A stretch of DNA of 64,000 nucleotides from Micropterix aruncella (lineage: Eukaryota > Arthropoda > Insecta > Lepidoptera > Micropterigidae), in NCBI GenBank assembly GCA_944548615.1, contig OX155957.1, forward strand, positions 22,730,758 to 22,794,757, given 5' to 3'. Positions 1-12,300 of the stretch are shown here, in pieces. The notes beneath the pieces are model-generated. The model was not told the DNA's origin. It searched no databases and was given only the letters and a program-made list of their open reading frames with translations. Every line of letters starts with the position of its first letter. Position 1 is the first letter of the stretch. A program made the position numbers and the translations under genes.

Positions 1-222
1 AAACTTTTGTACTCGGTGTCATCATCAGAACTGGTCAAAATAAATGTACCGTGGCCGTTTTATTCTACACTATATATAAATGATTGTACACATTCTACCT
101 TGTTTGTGAGGAATTATTTATTTATATTTATTTATGTATATATTTTCAGCATCATATTTGAAATGTACGACGCCAAAATAACCGAAAAAGACCCATGGTC
201 TTTAAAATCAGCACGAGAGTAA
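1..222 (+). other. Open frame entering from the left edge, unrecognised
   Basis: Frame 1 is open from base 1 to a stop at 220-222. Its last part reads FEMYDAKITEKDPWSLKSAR and follows an acceptor-like TATTTTCAG at 142-149, so it could be a terminal exon of an unknown gene. No family is recognised. It is opposite to Dicer-2, whose next exons should lie near or beyond this edge. A chance open frame or a repeat fragment is as likely. Confidence 0.2.
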
Positions 223-726
223 TCATTTTGGTTTATTAGCGGCCATCTTGGAAAATTGCCGCCATTTCGAGTCCGCTGGGCCAAATTGTCGGAGCGGCAG
301 GTCAAATCAACTATTTTGGTCTAATGAACACACGTGTGCAAAAGGATTTGCTTTTATCAAAATATGAGACGAACCGCTTCCACTATCAGGATAGCAGATA
401 CTTTATGAGTCTGAGTAAAGAAATAAAAATGGATAATGCTTAAAACAATTATAACATTGTTATTCTCATCAGTACGAGGATAAAATGTATGTCGAGAAGG
501 ATAAAAAAACAGTAATTATTATAGGTATAAATAGCTACACCAAAACTTTAATTATTTCAAAAAGCAGTTACCTTTATAAATAAACTACTTCCGACGGAAA
601 GAAGGTACAGATAGATTTCGCGGCTTAATTTGATTATATATTTTTGAACAACTTCAAATATGTAATTAAAATTAATAAAGAAATAAATCAATGAATGCCA
701 CTTTTAAACAGTCTCGAAAAGGAGTT
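223..726. other. No recognisable gene
   Basis: This is AT-rich sequence with a short CG-containing patch near 240-310. No coding signal, repeat terminus or RNA gene was recognised. It is probably Dicer-2 intron. Confidence 0.4.
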
Positions 727-1080
727 TTGTGGATTTCACTCTGTGCTCCCCGGGATTCGCCCGTTGGATGAACAATTGGAAAGTTCACGAGCACCTTTCT
801 TCTTCGGACCGCAGACTGGTGACATTTGGCATCGGCCGTAGCGTTCCCCCCACGCCACAATCCGAGTGGCGATACCGAGCCGGCGACATTAACTGGGACC
901 GGTTTAGTGAAGTCCTCTGCGAGAATCTTGAGGCCTTTCCATCGCCTTCTAGTAGTACCGCAGAGGACTTGTGTGTCGCACTTAATGCGGCCATCGAGTC
1001 TTCCTGTGATGCCGTAGTAGGGCGGAAGAAACCCCGCGGTGGTTTCGCGGCCCCGTGGTGGTCTTCCGAACTCTGCGATA
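727..1080 (+). pseudogene. Non-LTR retrotransposon fragment (endonuclease C-terminus and linker)
   Basis: The frame reads DFTLCSPGFARWMNNWKVHE, then HLSSSDRRLVTFGI, WRYRAGDINWDRF and APWWSSELC. This S-SDHRLV-F / WRY / NWDRF / WW-x-x-EL series is typical of the end of the apurinic endonuclease domain and the linker before the reverse transcriptase in R1/I/Jockey-group elements. The local GC content is far above the surroundings. There is no start, and the homology stops abruptly before TTTAAATTTAAT, so it is a truncated, dead copy. The exact clade cannot be fixed. Confidence 0.7.
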
Positions 1081-1277
1081 ATTTTAAATTTAATATTTTA
1101 AATAATGTAACGTAGCGATTGAAAATTAATGTGATTGAAAATTGTTATTTTTGTGATGTGACGCAATGATGAGATGAAAATTTTCTGCTGATCGATCAAG
1201 GTGAACAATGTATGAGATGAAGTTAAAATAAAGAAAAATAAAAAAACTCAAGTTTCAATTTTTTTAAACTCTCTCTA

Positions 1278-1797
1278 TACTATTGAATATCTATGATATT
1301 GAACATTTTCAAAGCCTATTTGATTTTAAAATGTTTTTCAAAGGATTTTATTTTTCTATGGTTTTAAAATATTTCTAAGTATTCTGTATTTTTGAATATT
1401 TTCAAAGACTATTTGATTTTAAAATGATTTTCAAATTATTTTATTTTTCTATGGTTTCAAAATATTTCAAAGTATTGTATAGTTTTGAATATTTTCAAAA
1501 ACTATTAGATTTTAAAATAATTTTCAAAATATTTTAATTTTCTATGGTTTCAAAATATTTCAAAGTATTCTATAGTTTTGAATATTTTCAAAAACTATTA
1601 GATTTTAAAATGATTTTCAATTTTTTTAATTTTCTATGGTTTCAAAATATTTCTAAGTATTCTATAGTTTTGAATATTTTCAAAGACTATTTGATTTTAA
1701 AATGATTTTTAAATTATTTTATTTTTCTATAGTTTCAAAATATTTATAAGTATTCTATAGTTTTGAATATTTTCAAAGACTATTTGATTTTAAAATT
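1278..1797. repeat. 93-bp tandem repeat (about 5.5 units)
   Basis: The marker GATTTTAAAAT occurs at 1322, 1415, 1508, 1601, 1693 and 1786, a spacing of 93, 93, 93, 92 and 93 bases. Each unit also carries CTATRGTTTYAAAATATTT and TTGAATATTTTCAAA. It is an AT-rich minisatellite inside a probable Dicer-2 intron. The units differ by a few substitutions. Confidence 0.9.
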
Positions 1798-3100
1798 CCC
1801 GTGCTTTTTCTGGTTTAAATGACGTGTCGCAACCTTAAATCAGTGCATATCCTATCAATGCTCTTTGTAAGCTAAATATCTTACAGCCAACCACTTATTT
1901 TCAACTTACGAAAATGTTACATCTGCATGCCGAAATGTCCTTCGTTGCTCACTCCTGATGGCGAAACTGCTTTTCAAAATCAATATTCAAAATCAATATT
2001 CTACCTGTACATGGTTTATGCGTCTTTCAGTATTTTTTTATTGAATTTCAGGTTTTTCACGCAAATTAACTAAACTATTCGAGATTACAAGTTTCGAATA
2101 GTGGTCCCTTCAGAAAATATTTTCAATTGTTTAACGCTTATTGGAGTCGATCTATTTTTTATATAATGAGCATCGTATCGATCGAATCTTGGGGTTTAAA
2201 ACTATCTCATTTTCTTATATCTCGGACTGAAAACAACATTGCTTTCTCATGTCTTCAGACTGAAATTTCACGCTGATTCTATGGCGTTTCTCAAAAAACG
2301 AAATATGTTTTCTTACGCTTCCCCATTAACTAAAATACATGTACAGTATTATAATAAGTTATAACAAAGATGGCATAAACATCCATTAATAAAAAACAAA
2401 TATAAAAAATAAAATACTTACTGCTGTTTGCTTTCTTGTGACGATGCGTGACGACGCGGCACTGCGGTGTAGAAGAATAAAATATTACGTGAGCGGGAAC
2501 TGATAAGAGCTAACCGAAAAAGACGTGCTCCCGCTTTCAATAGCAGCAGGGAAGTGAATCTATTTCATAGCGCGCCTGTGTATTTATTAACGCGGCCAGC
2601 CTATACAAAAAATGTATGGAGAATCTGATACCTGATTTTCTGGGATTTATTGTATAAAATCCTATTACAATCATTGAAATTTAAATAGCTTATAGTGAAG
2701 ATATGTCATTTAACTTTCTTTTATAATAATTTGTAATTCAAATTAGTTATTATTTTCCCAGTGAGGACTAAAACCCCGCGCCCATTTTTGTATATTTTCT
2801 CGGGTGTTTTTATAAAAAACTACGCAAACTATTGCCAAATTTATTAGCTTACCTTATAAATGACTTATTGATAAAAACGAGTGTTTTTTGTCACTGCTTT
2901 TATTAGCGTAGTTTTAGCGGAATAACTAAAACGCTAGACCCTAATTTGAGAAATTTCGTGCAGCACCCTCTTAAGAGATTAATTTCCTCCACTTTCCCTA
3001 AATGCTGCACCCAACACACCATTTTGCATTTTGGGTAGAGGAAGAAACTTTTAACAGAAACACTCGACTTTTGAGGTACACAAATAATTTTTAAAATCAC
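1798..3100. other. Intron sequence without recognised feature
   Basis: No exon was found on the minus strand although Dicer-2 must continue leftwards. A 65-codon minus-strand open frame at 2903-3100 is weak and shows no Dicer similarity. A richer CG patch lies at 2440-2600 but no repeat family is recognised. Confidence 0.4.
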
Positions 3101-3307
3101 CTATCCCAACAATGTAAGGGTCGATCTCGTGATTGTAAAGGTGGTCCTCAATTTCCTCACGTGTGGGCGCTTTTCGATCCATCGTTTTGCCGACCAACAT
3201 TGACTGTATTCGTTTTTCTATTTCATGGTACGACTTCAGTTTTTGGTTTAATTTACCGCTTTCTTCTGTCATCATCACGAATGACGACTCCTTCTTTCTC
3301 GCTCGTC
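3101..3307 (-). CDS. Dcr-2: Dicer-2 coding exon 10 (end of motif VI)
   Basis: The exon starts with two bases that complete Gly503 and encodes [12 protein letters not shown] followed by [20 protein letters not shown] and [12 protein letters not shown]. In Dicers this order (GRAR, a hydrophobic VMM, then a Y-x-E-I-E-K helix and a D-P-Y/F stretch) links the helicase to the dimerisation domain. The acceptor is TTGTTTCAG and the donor GTGATT. The next exon was not found in the remaining 3.1 kb, so it probably lies outside the window. Confidence 0.9.
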
Positions 3308-6300
3308 CTGAAACAATTAAACAATATTTACATAATTTTAACCATTACTTTCCCGGCCTATCAACCGACCAGGAGGAAAAGTATTGTGGACACACTAAAA
3401 AAAAACCAGACGAAGACGGAAATATCAATTTTGAGCCCCCCTGAGACAATTTAAATTATTTTCAGATTGAAGTCTGTTTTTGTGTATTCCTTCATGTTAG
3501 CGTCCAAACACTTCATTCGACTGAGCTGAAATTTGCCATGCAGGGATCATTTGGTAATGGTAAGCATTGAAAAGGTTGTGGTTGTTTTTTGCCTTTAGAG
3601 CCATTCTGCATTAACTCTATTGGAGGATTGGATGGTACTGTCAGACCCTTGTTGGCTAATGCCAACACTAAGTCACTGAGAGGCTAATTACTTTGCAAAT
3701 AACAGCAACGGCTTTGTCATGGCGGTAGGTTTACCATCATTGATCTAAGGTCGACCTGCTGTCAGCTAAAGTATATCTAGCTGTAGAAAGGGTATTGCTA
3801 TAAAGGGAACATGAACTATTCTTTGAAAATCTCAAACAAGCGAGGTTACTACGGTGTGCAAGTGTATGCTGAAAGGCATTTAATTAAAATTACAGCATTT
3901 CTGACGTCCAATCATATAACATTATCTTCCAGTGCATTGGAGGAGGAATGCAAAAGTCAGAACTGTTGTCCAGTCATTCTAGCACAGAAGGCCAGCAGCA
4001 TGAGCGATACTTTGTTGTTCTAATTTCCTCGCAATAGTGACTTCTTGAGGTCCACTCGATGCAAGGTGTATGTTTTTTTTCATTTGTCGTTATCATGGAA
4101 CTTTATCCCAGTATCTGATCTTCATTCTTCTGTCCCAGGATTGGATTTGTTCCACAGTGTGGTTTCTAGTTTGTTCGTTAACGTGTCCGGGCCAGGTTAT
4201 GACTCGTCTCTTCAAAAATAGTCAGCCGGGATGGCCTTATCGTTTGCCTCTTGTAGGTCCTGGTGTGCGATGGGGGTTGAAAGCTGCGGGCAGGATCGGA
4301 GGTGGTTTTCATTCTGCAGCGTTCCTCTGTTTCATATTGGATCCTCTGTGTAGCCCCAGCGATCGAAATTGACTCAGCATCTTGTCACACCCATCCTCAG
4401 TCTGTTGACGCTCCGCCATGCTGTATAGGGGAGATGGTACCCCGGTGCTATCTCTTCCTTTACGTCCTCGCCAAGTGAAGCCTTTCATTGAGTTCTTCCA
4501 AGTGGCTTCTAGTTGCACCACAGAATGGTTCAGATGCTTTGAAGGGCATATTGGCTCCCTTTCTTGCAACATTGTCAGGATTTTCACCCATTCCCTCCGC
4601 TTTGAAGCCATATAATTAGAGATGCAAAAATCTCGGTTTAACCCTTGGAGTAAATGGGTATTTTCATGGATGCATCTGTCACTTTTGCAGGATTTTCGGC
4701 GACATCGACGGCGCTCGACTTCAAGGACTATAACTACGAAACTACTACACCAATCATAAAAAGAACAACTGCACAATGATTGCATTGAAATTTCGAATAT
4801 AGAATATTGAAATATCATTTTGTAAAACAATTAGATAATTATGAATAAATATGAGAACGTCAAAGAAGTGAAAAAAACTCGCCATTTCTGCCGTATAATT
4901 GTGTTACGAGAAAATACGGAAGTCTATTTAGAAATTGTACTACAAGCCCGAATGATTAGAATGAACTACAAGCCCGCGTAGACTTCCACAAAAAGTTCCT
5001 TACTGGAATCAGCCAGAATGGCACTGGTCTGGGGTATGGCAGTACAACCACGAGCGACGTGGACTTGAAGAAGTCTCTTTTGCGGGGAGATTACGACAGC
5101 AAGAGTATGGCTCATGCTATTGGCCTTCAATGCCAGAATGATTGGACAACAATTGGGGACTTTTGCATTCCGCCTCCAATGCACTGGAAGGTAATGCTCT
5201 ATGACTGGACGCCAGAGATGCTGAAATTTTATTTGAATGCCTTTCAGCATACACTTCCAGACCCCAGTAACCTCGCTCGTTGGAGCTTTGACGAGGATAG
5301 TTCTTGTCCCCTCTGTAGCAATACCCCTTGCACAGCTAGACACATTCTAGCTGGCTGCAAGGTGGCCTTAGATCAAGGACGGTACACTTACCGCCATGAC
5401 AAAGTTCTCGCTGTTATTCGCGAGGTAATTAGTCTCTCAGTGGCTCGTGCCAACAAGGGTTTGACAGTATCCTCCAAACCCCCAATACAGTTTGTGCGGG
5501 ATGGCTCTAAAGGCAAAAAACATTTAACTACAAAACCTTTCTCAATAATCGAGAAAGCTACAGATTGGATTCTGGAGGTTGATTCGGTCTCTAAGCAGTA
5601 TAAATTCCCTGAAAGTCTCGGATGCACAGCACTCCGTCCAGATATAACTCTTTACTCTCTATCTCGGAAGGTGGCTCTTATTGTAGAATTAACTGTTCCA
5701 TGGGAATCAAATATCCCAAAAGACCACGAGTACAAATTAAATAAATACCATGATCTTGCAAATGCCGTAACCCGGAACGGCTTCACTGTTCACCTTCACG
5801 CGGTGGAAGTTGGCGCTCGTGGCCTGCCAGCTAAATCTCTATTTCACCTCTTTAAAGATCTTGGCCTTTCCAGAAAAATAATCAACTCTTTCTTAGAAAA
5901 ATTATCTAAAACTGCGATTTGCGCATCTCAAATTCTATGGCTTCGAAGGGGGAGTGAATGGGTGGTAAGGTGAACACTCACATGTGGCAAGACAGCTGTC
6001 CTAAACCTACCACAGCCGGTTCGTAAGTCCGGAATCCACTGCTCAACCCCCAGAAGTGTAAAAAAAAAAAAAAAATAGTATTATAATGGGCCCGACTCCG
6101 GTCGGTGAATTCCATGGCAGCTCCGTTTGTATTTATTTATTATATACTTACGTCATCTGTATTATATTCTTTATCAAAACTATTATTTCGTTTTACTTAT
6201 TAGCATACAAAAATATTTAGATATTAGCTCATGAAAACCACGAAAATTTTTGATGAATTATGGAGTATTTTTTTTAATGTATGTTTTATTTATGAATGAT

Positions 6301-9300
6301 TAGAGGCTCTTTTTATTTGAAATTGTGTTGAAATCAGTCGACTACTATATCATACTATGCTATAAATCGAACAAAAACCTCCAGTTTGTTTTATAGATAT
6401 AGAAAACTAAATATGTTTCAAATCTTTCCTCAAAAAAGCAGTACTATTTTTGAACTGTCATAATTCCGAAGTCTTTACTAGTTTTTGAAATTTATTGAAA
6501 TATTGGCGCTTGTTATATGTCCAATAAGTAATTATTATACTCTAAACAGTCACGTTTCATAGTAAAAATAATAATAAATAATACTGGAAGTTTGCAATAA
6601 TTCCCATACAAAAAGTTGAAAGCCGCTAGTGATGGGCGAACACATTTGATAATAACATGAGACACAATAAATAATAGTTATTGCATAAGTTATATACCGG
6701 CAAAACATAATCACATATATTTCAGCGCTATATATCCATAAATTTCTGAGATATCTAGAGAAATTATGCAAGAATCGCAAAAAAACATTTTTGCAATTTT
6801 CAATGGCCGACTTTGGCATTTGCGACGCGACATTCAAAGACCCGAAATACTTTATATACACGATAAATGGTACATCTAATCAGTTTAGGGGGACTATATG
6901 ATGTTGTAGAAATGGTTTTACTTAAGATTCGTTGAAATAAACACCGAAAACTACACGAAAAACGTATCCGAAAACGAAACACACGCTCTGCGGATTTTGA
7001 CGTTTCGGGAAGGCGGGCGTTCAATTTGCAGCGGTCCGTAATAATATGTTACATGGACTGCGCAGTTGCTGCTGCGAATGCTAACAGAGAGAATTTAATT
7101 CTGTACCGATCTGCCATACGCATGAAAGAGACAAAATGCTTTCGATGGTAAAAAAAGAGTTCGAAAGCGCGCGCGCCGAGCGGAACCAGATCTGGTCGTA
7201 TCATACTCAACGGATAATTGTTTCACAACCAGATTTGGTCGTATCATACTCAACGGGTTAAGATATTTTTTCTAGGAAGGACTTAAATATTTTCCTGGAG
7301 AGACCAAGATCTTTAACCCCTAGAACCCCAATTGGCCGATATCGGCCACAACACGATTCAGCGTGACGGCCAAGTTTTAATTTAATGTTAATTAAATTTG
7401 TTCTATTTTATTATGTTTTATTATGTTAATGTTTTATTTTAATTATGGGTACAGTGGTTTGGCAGTAATGAATGTTTTGGTGAGACAGTGTCATAATTCA
7501 ATTTTTTTACTAATTTTTACTTAAATTTTTTGGGACATCAACTTGTCAATCGGCTGAGGGGCCGAGGCCTGAAGGGTTAAAGAGGTGAAATAGTAATTTG
7601 GCTGGCAAGCCACGAGATGTTTTTGAAAAAGATTTAAGAGATGTTTTTTACGTAATAAATTGGGTGATTTACGTAAAATAGTTACAGTAAACAGCTTGGG
7701 AATAACCAAAAATGTAAGAATAATTCTAATAATAAATAATCGTATGATTAATATCAATGCATAAGTAACAGATAAATATCGTTGATAAGTATCATGATAA
7801 AAATTATAATTACATTAATGTATTTTCATATGTCGGTAAATACAGATGATCGACAAAGCAGTTATACATTTTAAGTATAGTAATTACCTCCGCATGATTT
7901 GAATATGAAATAGCACCTAGATATGTTAAAACACACAATAATCTCACCTTTCGATTGTACGTATGATCGATACTCCATTATTTCATCGAATTTTACTACT
8001 AGAGTGCACTCAGGTATATCAATGCCTTCTTCCATTAGGTTAGTAGTAACTAAAACATTTACGAGACTGAAAAATAGAAACAATCAATTGATGAATAGCT
8101 TAAAAAAAGAAGGTGTCGCCACAGTTTAACTCGATTGCGGAAGTTGACATTTGCCAAAAAGAGCAATTTTATTATCAAAGAAGGCTGATATTGCTCCCAA
8201 ATTTTATAATTGCTTACCACCAAACATTAAAGACATTAAAATTTCCTATACATTTAAAAATAGTTTGATAAAAATTTAAAAATAGAGTGCCTACCTCTTA
8301 AATTATACAAATGCCGATATTGAACACCTTATTAGATAATTGAATCTTTATAATAAAAACAAAATAGAAAATGTAGTAATATAAATTGATGATTTCTAAG
8401 TATAATTTTATTTTTATTTTTGTGAATTTATTTTGTATATTATTAATACATATGTATTAATACTTATTAACCCCTCAGGCCCCGATTGGCCAATATCGGC
8501 CACAACACGATTAAGCGTGACGGCCCCGTTTTAATTTAATTTGTTTTATTTTATAATGTTTTATTATGTCAATATATTTCATTTTAATTATGGGTTACAG
8601 TGGTTTGGCAGTAATTAATGTTTTGGCGAGACAGTGTCGTAATTTAATTTTTTTACTAATTTTTACAAAATTTTTTTGGAACAGCAACTTGTCAATCGGC
8701 TGAGAGGCCGAGGCCTGAAGGGTTAATACATATATAAATATATATAAATTTTTATCATGTTTTTAAATAAAATAATAGGTTATTGACAATTTTCATGACA
8801 TTTTCTTACGAATTTTTAATTAGGTAATTAAGATATTTCTGTTACATTATGTATGTTTTTGATTATTTATATAAATATAATATTATAGATTTCTTAGGAT
8901 AATTAAAATAAATTGTCTACCTTGGAACAGGCGGCAGCTCAGTTAGGTTGAGACTTTTGTATATTGAACCTACTCATAATTTGAAATCAATAAATAATTT
9001 GTAATTTGTAATAGGTGGATATAACCATTAATTTCAATTTATTTTTTTTTAAATACGATTACCTATTTTTATTACTAACACATTATTACCTGGATAATTA
9101 TAGTAATAGACATTGTTCTATTTATTTAATCAGCAATTTCCATTATTACAATATTTTTTAATTACAGATAATCCGAACCCAAGCTAATCCGGACGCCTCT
9201 GTAATACGAAAGACCTACCCTCCTGAGAAATTATAGCCAAGAGCCAGAGACAAAAAAGTGCAAGAGTTTTGGAAAAACTCATACTTTCAGATCAGACAGT

Positions 9301-12300
9301 ATTTTGGCCAAAGAATGCTGGGGTAGTCAGCGGACCAGATTCCGGGACACCTGGCGCTGACGCACTAGGAAAGGTGTAATTTTAATTAGTACCCCCACAG
9401 TGTTTTAGAAAAGCTGAAAATTCATCAGTAGATAGTGGATGCAATAAAGAACTCGAAACATATGGTCAGACTGCTTCATAATGGAATGAGTGGCGTCAGC
9501 GTCTCCATACCATTATATTGCGCCATTGCGACCATTATATTGCACGGCAGTAGACTGATGCGTAACAAGTATGGAAGCAGTCTGACCTTATATTTCAAGT
9601 TCTATATTGCATCCACAGTCTAGTGATGAATTTTCAGCTTTTCCAAAACACTTTGAGGGTGGCTGAGGCTAATTGAAATTACACCTTTCCTAGTGTGTCA
9701 GCGCTAGCTGTCCCAGAATCTGTCCTGCTGATTGTACCCCGGCATTCTATGGCCAAGCTACTGTATGACCATTCCTTGCGATTGACACATTCATCATGTG
9801 TCACCATTCCTTGCGAAAGCTTCCATGTTGAATATGAGTAAAAGAAGGCAGCTCCATCTTGCGACCCTTGTACTCAAGGTAGTACGCAATAAACAGCCGC
9901 GATATCTTTACTCGATTATGACGTGGTCCCGTAACCGGCATGTCCATTCAACACGGGCACGTGAACAACTTGCTATAATACCCAAGCACAAAACTACACA
10001 TTTCCAGTGCAGCTTTTCGTATTATTCTGCGGTTGTATGGAATCGGTTGGGAATGGCTTTGCGATCGAAATCAATTGCTGTATTTAAGGACCACTTTAAA
10101 AGTTTATTATTAACCCGCTGAGCACGTAACATCCATTTGGGGACATGTATGGCGGCCGCCTACAATCCGTAACATCCGATTTTGGATATCGCGCTCGCCG
10201 CTGCGAAAAATGCAATTTACGATTCGAATCGTCGTACTTTAATGCTTTCTGACCGCGGGACGACATGGCCAAATAATCTTTCATTCGCCGGCCAACGACG
10301 ATAACATCGACCGCCGATTTAAAAACTCAGCATTAGACGTCAAAACAGCAGTGTCGATCGGCCACCCCGCGGCGGCGTATAGTTCCGCGAAATGTTTGTT
10401 TTGTGAAGTGTTTTGTGGATATAAGTGCAGTCTATACCGGATAAAAGTGAGTAATTTCCATTTTTAAGTAGTTTAGGCATTAGGATTATTCAATTTAGAC
10501 AATCCATTTGCTGTTTTTCACGAATTTTCGAAGAAAACACTTTGGCAACAACAAAGGGCTCGCGAAAAAATGGCCGTTTTTATTTTGTAATGTTTGTGAA
10601 ATATCCCTATATATCGCGAAACATGACGTAATGTCGCTTTAATTTACTAATAAAATAGGTATTGCTTCATTTACATCCTAAGTTATCACATAATTAGGCG
10701 TATTTTGAACATTATATGTTGTTTTTCTAATATGGCTCGCGAAAATGAAACTTGTTTTGATAATTACTATGAGAGAAAAAAGTGTGATTTTCCATAGTTT
10801 TTCGATGAAATGTGACTCTTTGGAGTATAGTAATTAGTTATTAGACATATAATAAGTCTATGATAAGACAATATAATTGAAAAAATCTAACGAATTTTAT
10901 ATTATGGGCATTCAAAGTTTATTATTAGGTTCGGACGCGGAAACTCTCAAAACTTTAGATTTTTCTATAATATCAGACAAAGGTCAAAGTTCTGGTGTGA
11001 TTTCTAAGAAGAAGTGATGTAGCAATAAAGTTATTTTGAAAGAATTTCATATAAAAAAATACCATAAGTAGTCACAAATTAAAAATTAAAAAAATTTTTT
11101 TTTACGAGAATACATAAAATTTTTCTTGGCTGAATAAATAAATATTTTTTCCGTATTTTTGTATGCAAATAAGTAAAAAAAAATATCGTTTTGGTAAAGC
11201 ATTTAATAAAGAACATAACTGTATTTACAATTTTTGATATTTACGAAAACTGTATTTACAAAAAAATCGAAATGGTTTTATAGGCGAGTTTTTTTCAGTT
11301 TGCCAATTTTGTAATATTTATTCATTATTATCTTAATTGTTTTACGAGATAAGGTTATAATGTTTTATATGTCAAATTTCAATGCGATCATTTTTCTCTT
11401 TATCTTTTTTTATTCCGTTTAGTGGTTTATAAGTTATGATCGTTTTTCTCAAGGCCGTTGACTCGCGTCGATTTTTTGCGCGAATATGTCGCGCGCAAAA
11501 GTGATAGGTGAGTTTTTACCTCGCAACGTGAGGGGTTAAAGGAAGATATTTAGATGTCATAATTTGATTTTATTTTAAAATAACTATTGCTAATTGGATT
11601 ATTACTATTGTCTTCGTTTATTTATTAATTTGTAACCTGATTATTTAATGTTAAATATTTTGATTTTGATTATTTTTGATTTATTATATGTAGATTATTA
11701 AATTTATGTAATTACGTTATTTTCTTTTAATATCATTTGATGTTAAATATCTTGATTTTGATTATTTCGATTTGTGTATTTATTTGATTATGATTATTTG
11801 GATTTTTTGTTTTAAGATTTATTTGATTTGGTTATTTTATTTTAAAAATCATATACCTATGTATCAATAATTAATAGGTGTGTCCTGAAAACCAGGATAA
11901 GAGATATCCTGAGGATACCCCTAATTTGCAGCGTTTGTAGCTTTATTTCATAGTCTTTGTCTATTTATAGTTTTAATTTTTAATCTGTGTGTTCTTGTTT
12001 TTTTTTTTTGTATATGTTTTTTATAACAGCTGCAAATAAATAAATAAATAAATAAAATAAAATGACCTGAAAATATCAGCTTTTCCAAAACTCTTGAATT
12101 TTTATGTCACTGGCTCGTCGACTATTGAGAAAAAACCTTTTATATGTGCTGAATATTTTCCAGCAAACTATAATTTTAGATGTTTTTAAAAAGTTTTTAG
12201 TTACGTTTCTGATGTAATTTCGTTACGTACTTTATAAAACATATCTCTAATTTTGTAAAATCTGTTTTATTTTTTAAAAATGCCCTTTTTAAATATCCCC

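Noticed and set aside
1..60. Possible next Dicer-2 exon on the minus strand at the left edge
   Set aside because: The phase and residues (around SDDDTEY) do not match the expected start of the Dicer dimerisation domain, and the acceptor is weak.
2903..3100. Minus-strand open frame directly after Dicer-2 exon 10
   Set aside because: It is read-through beyond a good GTGATT donor and shows no Dicer similarity.
3161..3454. Two plus-strand open frames over 93 codons
   Set aside because: They are shadows opposite Dicer-2 exon 10, which has the conserved text and splice sites.
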